In this document: piece after piece, positions 8,552 through 19,748 of the stretch | Layout: every line of letters starts with the position of its first letter | How positions within the stretch are numbered: position 1 is the stretch's first letter | NCBI GenBank assembly: GCA_025769875.1 | Contig: JAGFNK010000488.1 | Span: 1 to 38,973 of the forward strand | Direction of reading: 5' to 3' | DNA length: 38,973 bases | Source of the DNA: Russula earlei | Taxonomy: Eukaryota; Basidiomycota; Agaricomycetes; Russulales; Russulaceae | Position numbers and translations under genes: made by a program | Notes under the pieces: model-generated | The model's input: only the letters and a program-made list of their open reading frames with translations | What the model was told of the DNA's origin: nothing | Databases searched by the model: none

Positions 8552-11500
8552 TTGGACCCCCTTCTGCACCGAGGAGGGACACGGTCCAAATCAGTACGAT
8601 ACAAAGAGAAATCAATTACCCCAAAGTTTTTACCAAGAATATTCGCTCCCCTTCCATTGCCTTGAAAGTTACCTTAGTAGGGAAGACAAGCGGCAAAGAA
8701 ATCGGTGCAAGAGCCCTGCTCGACAGTGGAGCAGAAGGAATGATAATCCATGAACAATTTGCACAAAGACACCACCTGCACCTTCGAACTATGATCAAAC
8801 CCTTGCCAGCACAAAATGTAGACGGAACACAAAATGCCAATGGACTAATACGCTTTAGCACCATCCAAAGACTTCGCATTCAAGCGCACACAGGCGCCAC
8901 TCATGACAAACAAGCAGAATTCCTTGTCACTAACATTGGAGATCACGACATTATCTTAGGAACAGATTGGCTACGACACCACAACCCAGATATTGATTGG
9001 GCAAATGATACAATCACACTGAGGAACTGCCCCCAAACTTGCCTTACCACACACCCAAGCATAACCATTGCATCTGCATCTGGAACACGGAATTACCAAA
9101 TACAAGCGCTTACTTTCCCTGAAGAAGAAGAACCCGAGTTTACAGACATTGCTGCTCTAATCTTCCCAGATACTGAAGGACCATTGAACCCATGTGTTGA
9201 CGAACAAATCCACGATGCGTTTAGCCCAATAACAATCAGCATAAGAGCCAAATCAACCACAGCTACCAAGCTAGCCAATGCAGAAACACCCCCTAAGACA
9301 TTAGACGAACTTATCCCTGCCCAATTCTTGAAATGGCGAAAGGTTTTCGATGAACAAGCTTCTCAACGCCTTCCTGCTCACCAACCATGGGACCATGCAA
9401 TCAATCTAAAACCAGGGATCGCCCGACGCGATTCTGGCATTTATCGACTTACTCCTAAGGAACTACAAGCCCTAAAAGAATACTTAGACGAACATTTGAA
9501 AAGAGGCACAATCCGACCATCAAAAGCAGCTATTGCCAGCCCATTCTTCTTTGTAGAAAAGAAAGGAGGAAACCTACGACCCGTGCAAGACTACAGAGCC
9601 CTGAATACAGCAACTGTCAAAGACGCGTATCCACTACCCTTGATTCCTGAATTAATTGACAAACTCCAAGGAGCCCAATACTTTACCAAGTTTGACGTAC
9701 GATGGGGATACAACAATATTCGCCTCAGAGAGGGCGATGAACACCTTGCAGCATTCAAGACACCATTAGGACTCTTCGAACCATTGATAATGACATTTGG
9801 TCTCTGCAACGCCCCAGCCACTTTCCAACGCTTTATGAACACCATCCTAGCGAAATACATTGCCACTGAACGAGTGGTTGTTTATCTAGATGATATACTA
9901 ATCATGGCGCAAACCTTGAACGAACTAGACGACTGGACACATAAAGTCCTAAAAACACTCCAAGACCACGACTTATACTTGAAACCAGAGAAATGTGCTT
10001 TCCGACAAACCTCTATTAGTTACCTAGGCATCAATATCTCCCAAGGACGAATATCCATGGACCAAGACAAGTTAATAGGCATTACAAAGTGGCCTACTCC
10101 GACCAATGTTACGGAAGTACAAGCGTTTCTAGGATTCTGCAACTTCTATCGACGATTTATCCACCAATACTCTCGAATAGCACGGCCCTTGTTTAACTTA
10201 ACAAAGAAAGAAAACCCCTTCAAGTGGGAAGACGATGAAGAACAAGCATTTCAGAAACTAATCCAAGCATTCACAACGGCCCCCATCCTCATGTTACCTA
10301 ACCACACGAAACCCTTTCGACTCATCTGCGATGCAAGTGACTTTGCAGTCGGTGCAATCTTGGAACAACCCGATGAATTTAACAGATATCACCCAGTAGC
10401 CTATTTCTCGAAATCCTTGGACCCCGCACAACGAAATTACATGATCTATGATAAAGAACTCCTTGCTATCGTTTTGTCCCTCTGGCACTTCCGACACTAC
10501 CTTGAAGGCGCTACACACCCCATTGATCTATGGACAGACCACAATAACTTGACATACTTCATGACAAAACAGAAACTCACGAGACGACAAGCCCGATGGG
10601 CACTCCTCCTCAGCAATTTCGACTTCACCATCACCCACCACCCAGGCACTATGAACAAAGCAGACGGTCTGTCCAGGCGGCCAGACTTTAAAGAGGGGAT
10701 ACAAAACGAAAATGATGGAAAGGTGCTCCTAGATGACAAATTTTTTAAAATTAGAGCAACACGCACCTCTGCTACAGAACCAATCGGCGACCAGGAACTT
10801 CGACAACAACTACGATCTAGCAAAGACTATGACCCAGAAGTATCTAACGCGTTAGCAATCATTATAAAGAATGGACCAAGGCGACTATCCAAAGGCTTAC
10901 AGGACTGGAACCTTGAAGATGGACTAATACTATTCAAAGGAAAAGTCTATATCCCAAACAACGACACCCTAAGAAAGAAAATTCTAAAACTACACCACGA
11001 CTCCCTTGCCACTGGGCATCCTGGCCAATGGAAGACTTATGAACTAATCAGCCGAAACTATTGGTGGCCAGGAATGCTAACCTATGTCAAAAGTTATGTA
11101 GATGGTTGCGCAATTTGCCAAAGTACAAAGAACCGTCCAAAGACAGAAACACCCCTTGTACCGATTACACCAGCTGGAGAAGTATGGAAAAGCATTACTA
11201 TGGACTTTATCACAGACCTACCGATTTCACAAGGCTTCGACAGCCTCCTAGTCGTGGTAGATCGATTCAGTAAAGCAATAATCATTACCCCTTGCCACAA
11301 GACAATCACAGCAGACGAAACAGCGACACTAATCATGAACAATGTCTGGAGAAGAATAGGGCTCCCAACACAAATAATATCGGACAGAGGCCCTCAGTTC
11401 GCAGCAAAAGTCACTCAAGAACTATGGAAGAAGTTAAATGTCAAAGTATCATTAAGCACAGCATATCACCCACAGACAGATGGAGAAACAGAACGAGTTA

Positions 11501-12267
11501 ACCAAGAACTAGAACAATACCTACGAATATTTTGCAACCATCAAGCAGACAATTGGGCAGAACTAGTTCCCTTTATGGAGTTCGCACATAATGCCAGACA
11601 ACACAGTGCTACGAACAAACCCCCGTTTGAAGTCTGGTATGGCTTTAACCCAACATTTGCTCCGCCCCTTGCCTTTACATCAAAGTTCCCTTCAATCCAA
11701 GAAAGACTATCAAGACTAAACCAACTCAGAGAAGAAGTAGCTGCCTCCCTGAACCGAGCAACAGAAATCATGAAGCAATCAGGACCTCAATCCTCCACAT
11801 TTCGTTTTAAAGAAGGGGATCAAGTATGGCTGGAAGCCACGAATCTACGAACCACTCACCCAAAAGCAAAACTAGCCCCTCGACGCTATGGGCCATTCAA
11901 AGTCACCACTGCCTATCCAGTAAACGTTCGCCTCGAGCTACCAAAGTCTTGGAAGATACACCCGGTTTTTCACCACTCCCTGATTAAACCTTACAAAGAA
12001 ACCATTGCCCATGGTCCTAACTTTTCAAACCCGCCACCAATATTAGTCGAAGGTGAAGAACAATATGAAGTAGAACAGATCCTAAACTCTCGGCTCTCCC
12101 CAAACCGCAAAGGAATCCAATACCTAGTTAAATGGAAAGGGTATACGGTTGCAGAAAATACTTGGGAGCCAGCATCTAACCTATCAAGAGCGCAATCACT
12201 TGTTAAAGACTTCCATCGGAAATATCCGAAGGCGCTTAGAACGATTCCCACCAGGAGTAACCCCTAA
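8491..12267 (+). CDS. pol: Element B Pol: protease, RT, RNase H, integrase, chromodomain
   Basis: This 1258-codon frame has no internal stop. The aspartic protease has an intact ARALLDSGAEGM motif (about 8710-8745). RT has KFDVRWGYNNIR and catalytic YLDD (about 9883-9894). RNase H has ICDASDFAVGAI. Integrase shows the HHCC finger (HHDS...GHPG...CAICQ) and D,D,E residues in TMDFITDLP, IISDRGPQF and TDGETERVN. The C-terminus is a chromodomain (YLVKWKGYTVAENTWEP, about 12120-12170). All recognised catalytic residues are present, so this enzyme set could work if Gag were supplied. The start is uncertain: ATG 8491 lies inside the gag frame and residues before about 60 match no domain I know. Confidence 0.93.
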   Translation: MERNTCRLDPPPTICSYGFLIGPPSAPRRDTVQISTIQREINYPKVFTKNIRSPSIALKVTLVGKTSGKEIGARALLDSGAEGMIIHEQFAQRHHLHLRTMIKPLPAQNVDGTQNANGLIRFSTIQRLRIQAHTGATHDKQAEFLVTNIGDHDIILGTDWLRHHNPDIDWANDTITLRNCPQTCLTTHPSITIASASGTRNYQIQALTFPEEEEPEFTDIAALIFPDTEGPLNPCVDEQIHDAFSPITISIRAKSTTATKLANAETPPKTLDELIPAQFLKWRKVFDEQASQRLPAHQPWDHAINLKPGIARRDSGIYRLTPKELQALKEYLDEHLKRGTIRPSKAAIASPFFFVEKKGGNLRPVQDYRALNTATVKDAYPLPLIPELIDKLQGAQYFTKFDVRWGYNNIRLREGDEHLAAFKTPLGLFEPLIMTFGLCNAPATFQRFMNTILAKYIATERVVVYLDDILIMAQTLNELDDWTHKVLKTLQDHDLYLKPEKCAFRQTSISYLGINISQGRISMDQDKLIGITKWPTPTNVTEVQAFLGFCNFYRRFIHQYSRIARPLFNLTKKENPFKWEDDEEQAFQKLIQAFTTAPILMLPNHTKPFRLICDASDFAVGAILEQPDEFNRYHPVAYFSKSLDPAQRNYMIYDKELLAIVLSLWHFRHYLEGATHPIDLWTDHNNLTYFMTKQKLTRRQARWALLLSNFDFTITHHPGTMNKADGLSRRPDFKEGIQNENDGKVLLDDKFFKIRATRTSATEPIGDQELRQQLRSSKDYDPEVSNALAIIIKNGPRRLSKGLQDWNLEDGLILFKGKVYIPNNDTLRKKILKLHHDSLATGHPGQWKTYELISRNYWWPGMLTYVKSYVDGCAICQSTKNRPKTETPLVPITPAGEVWKSITMDFITDLPISQGFDSLLVVVDRFSKAIIITPCHKTITADETATLIMNNVWRRIGLPTQIISDRGPQFAAKVTQELWKKLNVKVSLSTAYHPQTDGETERVNQELEQYLRIFCNHQADNWAELVPFMEFAHNARQHSATNKPPFEVWYGFNPTFAPPLAFTSKFPSIQERLSRLNQLREEVAASLNRATEIMKQSGPQSSTFRFKEGDQVWLEATNLRTTHPKAKLAPRRYGPFKVTTAYPVNVRLELPKSWKIHPVFHHSLIKPYKETIAHGPNFSNPPPILVEGEEQYEVEQILNSRLSPNRKGIQYLVKWKGYTVAENTWEPASNLSRAQSLVKDFHRKYPKALRTIPTRSNP

Positions 12268-12500
12268 ACCAACAACTCTCATCATGACCTCTGTCGATGA
12301 CTACCTTTATCCTTGTTACCAACGAACTTTTCAGAGAACTCCTGCGACCACATGCACCCAATCGACCACAGCCATCCCCAAAGCAAATCATAGAACAAGG
12401 AAGAACTCCCCACGAACGAACAGACTTCGACTTTTCATATGCAAACTACTCCACCTTCCAAAGAAACAAATCCCTACTGTTGCAGGAGCAACAAGTCTAT
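12268..12500 (+). other. Post-pol segment of element B, possible short third ORF
   Basis: Between pol and the polypurine tract there are two overlapping frames. One starts at ATG 12284, the other at 12297 and runs on into the LTR. The inverted B copy at 14113-14345 preserves the ATG context and the 12284 frame better. Neither frame has a domain I recognise and coding is not established. Confidence 0.3.
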
Positions 12501-12514
12501 AAAGAGGGGATGAA
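12501..12514 (+). promoter_or_regulatory. Polypurine tract of element B
   Basis: AAAGAGGGGATGAA abuts the TGTTACGAACC start of the 3' LTR. The inverted copy has the same sequence at 14113-14126 on the minus strand. Confidence 0.75.
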
Positions 12515-13343
12515 TGTTACGAACCAAGGCCAAGTCCTGGCCGAAGATTGTCCTATTTTACTCAAGAAAAACCTCTCTCACTTTGCATTGCCGACTCCCT
12601 TCCATTTTCTGGGCTATCCCTCCTGCGGTACAAGATATTGCTATTGCAAAGGCACTATAACACGACCAGGCACCAGTTTCCTAATCGGGTAATCATCGCG
12701 TGGCAGCCACATGGCCACTCAGCCACCATGGACCCGAAACAGCGGCACAAACTCTTAGAAACTGTTGCATAAATCATCTGACGTCATCAAGGCTCCAATG
12801 ACATCATGGCTGACTGAGCGACTCCACAGTGACCTCATAGGCTCACTAAGCGCTCCACAGTGACATCATAATGATGTCATCGCTCCACAATGATCAGTAA
12901 TGCGCTCAGTAAGCCTGAAAGTTGACACAAGCAAGTTTATGCCTCTGTAGTCCTATTGGATGGTACCAAAGAGTCTAGAATAGTCCCAGTGCTTTGTAAT
13001 CGACCCTGTATACTGTATATAAGCCCCAATGAAGCATGGCAGTCGTCAGACTGTCCATTTGTGATACTCTCATCTTCCTGGGTACTCCCCCGCGACCGCT
13101 CAGTTTAAAGACTCCTCTCGCTTCCAAGGTACTCTTCCACGACCACCTTGTTTAAAGCCCCCTCGTTGCACTGGCTTCTAACCTTCGCCTCTGCCTCCAG
13201 TTACACATACCAGTCCCCATCTGGTACATCTTAGTCATTTGGCTCGTCCTCTTGTTCAACGCCGCCTACGCCGCGTACCATCTGTTCCGACCCTTGCCCA
13301 CCTGCTCCTGAGTCCACACGGATCAGCAGTACGTGTCTTGACA
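12515..13343 (+). repeat. Element B 3' LTR
   Basis: 829 bp, starting TGTTACGAACC and ending GTGTCTTGACA. The 3' end is set by similarity to the solo LTR at 31589-32552, which has a verified target duplication and ends GTCTTGACA. A TATA box lies at 13016-13022. By the 34-nt spacing rule the transcript would start near 13050, within AGACTGTCCATTTG, a stretch also conserved in the solo LTR. Confidence 0.8.
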
Positions 13344-15795
13344 GATGGTACATGGCGTAAACAGCATTGAACAGGAGGACAAGCCAAACAACTAGAAGGT
13401 ACCAGATGGGGACTGGTATGTGTTGCAGGAGGCAGAGGCAAAGGTTGGAGGCCAGTACAGCAAAGGGCTTTAGACAAGGCGGTTGTTGGAGAGTACCTTG
13501 AAGACAAGGGAAGACTTTAGACTGAGTGGTCGCAGGGGAGTACCCAGGAAGATGAGAGTATCACAAATGGACAGTCTTACAACTTCCATGCTACATTGGG
13601 CTGATATACTACTGTGTACAGGGTCAATTACAAAGAGCAGGAACTATTCTAGACCCCTTGGTACCATCCAATAGGACTACAGAGGCATAAACTCACTTGT
13701 GTCAGGTTTCAGGCTTACTGAGCGTATTACTGATCATTGTGGAGCGATGACATCATTATGATGTCACTGTGGATCGCGTAGTGAGCCAGTGAGGTCATTG
13801 TGGAGTTGCTCAGTCAGCCATGATGTCACTGGAGCCTAGATGATGTCATATGAGTTATGCAACCCTTTATAGGAGCTTATGCCACTGTTTCAGGTTTCTG
13901 GTGGCTGAGTGGCCATGTGGCTGCCACATGATGATTACCTGATTAGGAAATGGGTGCCTGGTCATGTTATAGTGCCTTTGCAATAGTGATATCTTGCACC
14001 ACAGGAGGGGTAGCCCAAGAAACAGAAGTGTGTTGGCAATGCAAAGTGAGAGAGGTTTCTCTTGAGTGAAATAGGACAATATATGGCCAGGATCTGGCCT
14101 TGGTTCATAACATTCATCCCCTCTTTATACACTTGTTGCTCCTGCAATGGGTAGGGGTTTCTTGCTTCTTTGGATGATGGAGTAGTTTGCATATGAAGAG
14201 TTGAGGTCTGTTTAATTGTGGGGAATTCTCTTGTGCTCTGTGGATTGTTTTAGGGATAGCTGTGGTTGACTGGGCGCATGTGATCGCTGGGGTTCTTTGA
14301 AAGGTTCTTTGGTAACAAGGATAGAGGTAGTTGTTGACAGAAGTCATGGTGGGAGTTTATTGGTTAGGGGTTACCCCTGGTGGGAATCATTTTAAGTGCC
14401 TTTGGATATTTCCAATGGAAGTCTTGACAAGTAGTTGCGCCTTTGATAGGTTAGATGCTGGTTCCCAAGTAATCTCCACAGCAGTGTATCCTTTCCATTT
14501 ATCTAGATATTGAATCCCTTTCTGGTTTGGGGAAAGTCCAGAGTCTAAGATCTGTTCTACCTCATATTGTTCTTCTCCTTCAACCAGTATAGGTGGTGGG
14601 TTTGAGAAGTTAGGACCATGGGCAATGGTTTCTTTGTAAGGTTTAATCAAGGAATGGTGAAAAACTGGGTGTATCTTCCAAGACTTTGGTAACTCGAGGC
14701 AAATTTTTACTGGATATGCAGTGATGACTTTGAACAGTCCATAGCGTCAAGGGGCTAGTTTGGCTTTTGGGTGAGTGGTTTGTAGGTTCGTGGCTTCCAA
14801 CCATACTTGGTCCCCTTCTTCAAAGCAAAACGTTGAGGATTGAGGTCCTGATTGCTTCATGATTTTGGTTGCTCGGTTCAGAGAAGCAGCTACTTCTCTC
14901 TGAATTGATTTAGTCTCATTAGTCTTTCTTGGATTGAAGGGAATTTTGATGTAAAGGCAAGGGGTGGAGCAAATGTTGGGTTAAAGCCATACCAGACCTC
15001 AAAAGGGGGTTTGTTTGTCGCACTGTGTTGTCTGGCATTATGTGCAAACTCCATAAAGGGAATTAGTTCTGTCCAATTGTCTGCTTGGTGGTTGCAAAAT
15101 ATCCTTAGGTATTGTTCTAGTTCTTGGTTAACCCATCCATCTGTCTGTGGGTGGTATGCAATGCTCAATGATACCTTGACAGTTAACTTCTTCCATAGTT
15201 CTTGAGTAATTTTTGCTATGAATTGAGGGCCTCTGTCCAATATTATTTGAGCTGGAAGGCCTATTCTTTTCCAGACATTATTCATGATTAGTGTTGCTGT
15301 TTCTTCTGTGGTGATTGTTTTGTGGCAAGGGGTAATGATTATTGCTTTGCTGAATCGATCTACCACAACTAGAAGGCTGTCAAAGCCTTGTGAAATCAGT
15401 AGTAGGTCCATGATAAAGTTCATGGTAATGCTTTTCCATACTTCTCCAGCTGGTGTAATTGGTACAAGGGGTGTTTCTGTTTTTGGGCAGTTCTTTGTGC
15501 TTTGGCAAATTGCACAACCTTCTATGTAACTCTTGATGTAGGTTAGCATTCCTGGCCACCAATAGTTTCAACTAATTAGTTCATAAGTTTTCCATTGGCC
15601 GGGGTGTCCCACAGCAAGAGAGTCATGGTGTAGTTTCAAAAATTTCTTTCATAGGGTGTCATTGTTTGGGATGTAGACTTTTCCTTTGAATAATATTAGT
15701 CCATCTTCAAGGTTCCAGTCCTGTAGGCCTTTGGACAACCATTTTGGTCCATTCTTTATAATGATTGCTAATGCATTAGACACTTCTGGGTCATA
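13338..15795 (-). mobile_element. Truncated inverted copy of the element B family
   Basis: On the minus strand this matches element B from about 10828 to 13286: integrase, chromodomain, post-pol segment, polypurine tract and LTR (14112 down to about 13338). It is truncated at both ends: the last ~50 bp of the LTR is missing, and homology stops inside pol at a TATGACCC sequence near 15795. It carries many more transitions than element B, including loss of most CpGs, so it is older and independent. It sits tail to tail with element B. Confidence 0.85.
14387..15795 (-). pseudogene. pol: Decayed pol C-terminus (integrase and chromodomain) of a B-family copy
   Basis: Recognisable minus-strand blocks are the integrase zinc finger CAICQSTKN (about 15500), a core with SKAIIITPCHKT and AYHPQTDG (14890-15549), and the chromodomain start EEQYEVEQILDSGLS (near 14550). 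The frame is broken by stops and shifts, for instance around 14740-14890 and 15548-15570. The third acidic residue region reads TDGWVNQELE where element B has TDGETERVNQ, so the catalytic Glu is lost. Confidence 0.85.
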
Positions 15796-15798
15796 ACC

Positions 15799-16602
15799 TG
15801 TTTAGCATAAAACACTTCGACCGCTGCAGGGAACCTTACTCATTATATACGGGAACCAGCTTGTTTCTTGAACACCTCTCTATCATCAACTTGTTTTCCG
15901 CTTGTGAACTGACACGGCTAGTTACCGTGACATGGCCAGAAGTCGAAGGTGATGAACTCCGTGAGTCGGGTCCTGAGACCGATTAGTTCGGAGAACTAAG
16001 CATGAGGGGGGCATGATGTTGAAATCTACCCCTCTTTCGGTTTGTCCCTGTTTCACTTGTTATTGTTCCCTACCCTCGTGCCCTTGGTTACCATTTCATC
16101 CCTTGATGTTGATGGCTTCTTATTGTTTCACTTGTTATGTTTCATCTATTGTTCAAGTCCCTTTTGCTATTGGTTAGTTTTATCTATTATTCTGCATATA
16201 GTACTGTACAGCCTCGCTAGATACAGTATTTAAGTGCCTGTAAAAGCTGGGGAATGCCCTAAGCTTAGCTTTGTCCCATTTCCTGTCACATTCCCTGCCC
16301 TGTACTCTCATTCAAATCACAACTTTACTTGTGCTGGCCTACACCTTGCTTGACCTAAGCACACCTCAAGGGACCCTAGTGTTCCTCTCCCTCCTCTGCC
16401 TCTCTCTCATTGCCCTCCTCTTCTGTGAAACCAGGAGATCAACTCTGTCTGCGGACAGAGTCATTATCTGACTCAGCCTTGGGATGCTAAACCCTTAAAC
16501 TGGTCTCCTTGAGCCGGCCCCACTGAACCCTTGAACCAAGTCACAGGGACTTGGCCCAACTGAACCCTGAGCTAACGCTCTTATGGCCACGATGCCGTAA
16601 CA
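15799..16602 (+). repeat. LTR of the D family, + orientation, without its element
   Basis: Starts TGTTTAGCATAAAAC and ends GATGCCGTAACA. It is an inverted match to the 5' LTR of element D (33132-33828) with some length difference. TATTTAA at 16227-16233 is followed 34 nt later by AAGCTTAGCTT (16261-16271). No 5-bp duplication flanks it (ATAACC to the left, TTGAAG to the right), and unrelated gypsy pieces lie on each side, so it is a rearranged remnant and not a clean solo LTR. Confidence 0.7.
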
Positions 16603-17365
16603 TTGAAGCATTCACAAAAGCACCAGTCTTAGCACTACCAGACCATTCCCGACCATTCCGCTTGATCTGTGATGCAAGTGACTTTGCAGTCGGCTCCATT
16701 CTAGAACAACCAGACGAACTAAACTGGTACCACCCAGTTGCATACTTTTCCAAGTCACTGGATCCTGCTCAGAGGAACTATATAATCTATGACAAAGAGC
16801 TTCTAGTCATAGTGTCCTCCCTTTGGCACTTCCGACATTATTTAGAAGGAGCTAAACACCCAGTAGAATTGTGGATGGACCACAACAACCTCACATATTT
16901 CATGACAAAACAAAAGCTCACCCAATGACAAGCTCGATGGGCTTTGCTACTCAGCACATTCAATTTCCACATTATACACCACCCAGGGACCCAAAACAAA
17001 GCAGATGGTCTGTCCAGGTGGCCAGACTATAAAGAGGGGATGCATGAAAACAATGCAAAGGTCCTGCTGGACCAACAAGTTTTTAAAATTAGAGCAACCC
17101 GACCATCCATGACGGAACCCATAGAAGACTTTGAAATAAGAAAACAGTTGCGTTCCAGCAAAGACTATGTATGACCCAGAGGTCAAAGCGGCTTTAGAAA
17201 CCATTCTAAAGAATGGCCCCCGTCACCTTACAAAAGGCTTGCAGGACTGGAACTTAGATGATGAACTGATCCTCTTCAAAGGAAAAGTCTATGTCCCAAG
17301 GTCAGACGAACTAAGGGATATAGTCCTCAAAGTACAGCATGATTCCTTAGCCACTGGCCACCCTG
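16603..17365 (+). pseudogene. pol: Decayed gypsy pol fragment (RNase H to integrase zinc finger), B-like
   Basis: The fragment starts inside the RT/RNase H junction (EAFTKAPVLALP) and runs through the RNase H motif ICDASDFAVGSI to the integrase N-terminus, where homology stops after HDSLATGHP. It is close to, but clearly divergent from, element B. TGA at 16926-16928 replaces the CGA of LTRRQARW. Near 17166 a 4-bp TATG duplication shifts the frame before YDPEV. It is trimmed at both ends. Confidence 0.85.
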
Positions 17366-18425
17366 TTAGAATACCTCAAGCTCAAGTGGGATCTGGAGGA
17401 CCTCATTGCCTCCTTGTCAAGACTCCACATGTGTGACCAGGAAGACGTAGATGAAAACTACCAGAGTTTCAGGGCAATCTGCAGCCCCTCATCCATCCGT
17501 GCCACCTGTGCTACAAAGATTGTGATGAGTCATTCTGGCTTGGACTCCACCCAGACAACTGCCGGATGGTCTCCCAATGTCTTAGCCCCTAGCACATGAA
17601 CGAACAGCAGAGGCACTTTGTTGATTTCCAAGAAGTGTTCAACACACTAGTCAAGATATTCTCTCAGCATCCTTGCAACATTCAGTGGGAACGCGAACTC
17701 AGTTCTTGTGATGAAGACAAAAACAAAGACAATTACATCTACCCTATGCCCACACCAGCTCCCACCGTTGTCCCTGCGTCACCCATCATTGCCTTCATGT
17801 CACTCCCATTGCCCCTGCGGTTCCCACCTCATCCGCCATTCCCGTCACTTTGTTCACTGCCGCCATCTTTGACTCACCAGCCCCACCTGCCTCTGCTGTC
17901 CCAGCATCACCCACATCCACCATTGTCACCACCTCATCTATCCCCACCGCCTTAGCCTCAGCCTTGCCCACCAATGTTTTAGTGCCACCTGCCACTTCAG
18001 CCCTCACAGCCTCATCTGCCACCCCTGCCTTCATCTCATCTGCTGCCACACCCTCAGTCATCTCATCACCCTCAGTCTCGTCCGTTGCCTCATCTGCTGC
18101 CATTCTGGGACTAGTCCCAGCCATTGCTCCATCCCCACCATCCACCGCTGTGCCCTCCATCATCACCTCCATTCCGTCCACCTACGTCGTTGCCCCAGCT
18201 CCATTTGGCGCCACCTTCCCAGTCTCACCCTCAGCCTTTGTCTCAGTGCCAGCTGCCTTAGTAGTAGTTTTGCGCAACACCAGCACCACAGCACCATCGC
18301 CACCTCTCATCATCAGCACCACCCCAGAAGACCAAGAAGGCCCCGGCCACAAACTTAGCCACAACATGCCACAACAGGAGCAGAAGCCGCCACCACATCA
18401 CTGCCACAGGAGAAGCAGCCACTGA
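17366..18425 (+). pseudogene. Gag-like fragment with Pro/Ala/Ser-rich tail
   Basis: An open frame (17366-17599) with LEYLKLKWDLEDLIASLSRL shifts near 17485 to a second frame containing HPCHLCYKDCDESFWLGLHP. A TAG near 17592 is followed by HMNEQQRHFVDFQEVFNTLV. The FW-G-HPD and FDF-V blocks resemble gag proteins of basidiomycete retroelements. After about 17740 the coding turns into a long Pro/Ala/Ser/Thr-rich linker (frame open to 18425). Assignment to Gag is by pattern only. No zinc knuckle or pol follows. The part from 17935 is duplicated in inverted orientation at the right side of the window. Confidence 0.4.
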
Positions 18426-19748
18426 CGCCAACAGCACACTGCACGCCACCTCCCACATCACCTCCCTGTGTGTTTGTGCACTCTCGCCCATGTCTGCTGC
18501 CGACACCTGCAGTGGAGACAACCCCACCACCACCGTCACAAGACAACAATTGCCACCACTGTTGCAAGCCACCCCATGCATCCTCCTTCTCAAGTCCTCA
18601 CCACCTATGCCTCTGTCTACGAACTCATGCTTGCCGCCTATGCCTCTGCTCCTCGTCCACACCTGCTGCCAATGCCTGCAATGGAGACGACCATGCCACT
18701 GCCACCACAAGACAACACCACCACCATGCAGCCACCATCTCGTCACCACCATCCTCATCTCCATCGCCTCCATCTCCCATTGCCTTCACCTCTTCCATTG
18801 TCACCATTGCCGATCACCGCCTTCATGCCTTCCAGCAGCACAAGCAGCCGCCACCGCCACCTCAGTTCAGACACAAAAGGCTCAAAACACTTGCATTCAG
18901 ATGCTTGACTGAGGACAGTCAAAGATTCAAGCCCCTGGGAGGTGTAAGGTAGCCATATGGCTGGCCATGGAATGACATGTGGGAAATGCAATAGGACATG
19001 ACGCCTCCTCCTATCCTTTGCCACCTCCCTCACGTTCCAGGCCATCCACCAGCCACACACCACAAGCCACCTCATGTGTGACATCGAGACCTCAATCGCA
19101 TCGCCCAGCCCTCGCCACTGACCATGCATGCATGCCACACCCTGCACACACGACGTGTTCATGTCTCAAGCCTTTCATGACTGCCTCAACCATCTCGACC
19201 AGTCTTGATTCACTTTCATGCCTTTCATCTCTAGTACCTCTCTCCTGTATATAAAAACACCCTAGCTACTCTGTAGTAGAAAGAGTTCAGAATAGGACCC
19301 CTCTTTGCAACCCACTCCTCTCTGTCTGTGAAAAACAAGAAGGATGGTCGGAATGGAGAGGTGAGAGGGGTGATGAGTGGCTGGCCACAACTCCGATTGC
19401 ACTGGAAACAATGTTGCACACCACAACACTTGAGTCAAAAACACTATGGGGCTGCCTCAAGACAGCCCATTGGTACAACATGAGGGAAAAATAATAGATA
19501 TAGACCACGATTTTGAGTTGTAATTCATCTAATACACATGTGGAGGTGGCTTGAGTCCAGCTACACCAATTCTCACTCAAATCTCATGAAAACAATGGGG
19601 CTGCCTAGCCCTCATTCAGGCGATTCAGGGACAATAAGTTTCATATGAATCAAAGGTGTTTTGAGGGAGATATTTATCCCACATGTGTTTGAGGGGGTTT
19701 TTTGTGCCAATTTGGGTGGAATTCAAGCTCCGCCAAGTGTGCTGAAAA
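17935..19748 (+). repeat. IR-1 left copy: 1.8-kb low-complexity repeat
   Basis: Inverted match of 35099-36909. It begins with C-rich Pro/Ser/Ala-coding sequence and contains two copies of a module with an ACCTGCAGTGGAGACAACC-like core (about 18496-18548 and 18664-18717). It ends with an A/T-richer part that has a TATATAA at 19248-19254. The right terminus, CGCCAAGTGTGCTGAAAA, is the same in both copies, so it is a genuine element end. No transposase was seen inside. Several overlapping frames are open because of the composition; I do not call them genes. Confidence 0.7.

Larger units (their letters stand above)
1..13343 (+). mobile_element. Ty3/gypsy chromovirus, element B (5' end outside window)
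   Basis: This LTR retrotransposon has gag (1-636 and 8033-8551), pol (8491-12267), a polypurine tract and one 3' LTR (12515-13343). Its 5' LTR and primer site lie left of the window. The pol order is protease, RT, RNase H, integrase and chromodomain, which places it among the chromoviruses (Tf1/sushi-like). Element A is inserted inside its gag. The pol frame is fully open, so B is the best preserved polyprotein here apart from the gag interruption and one gag stop. A truncated, older inverted copy of the same family abuts its 3' LTR. Confidence 0.9.

Noticed and set aside
15799..16602. Clean solo LTR with target duplication
   Set aside because: Flanks ATAACC and TTGAAG do not match.
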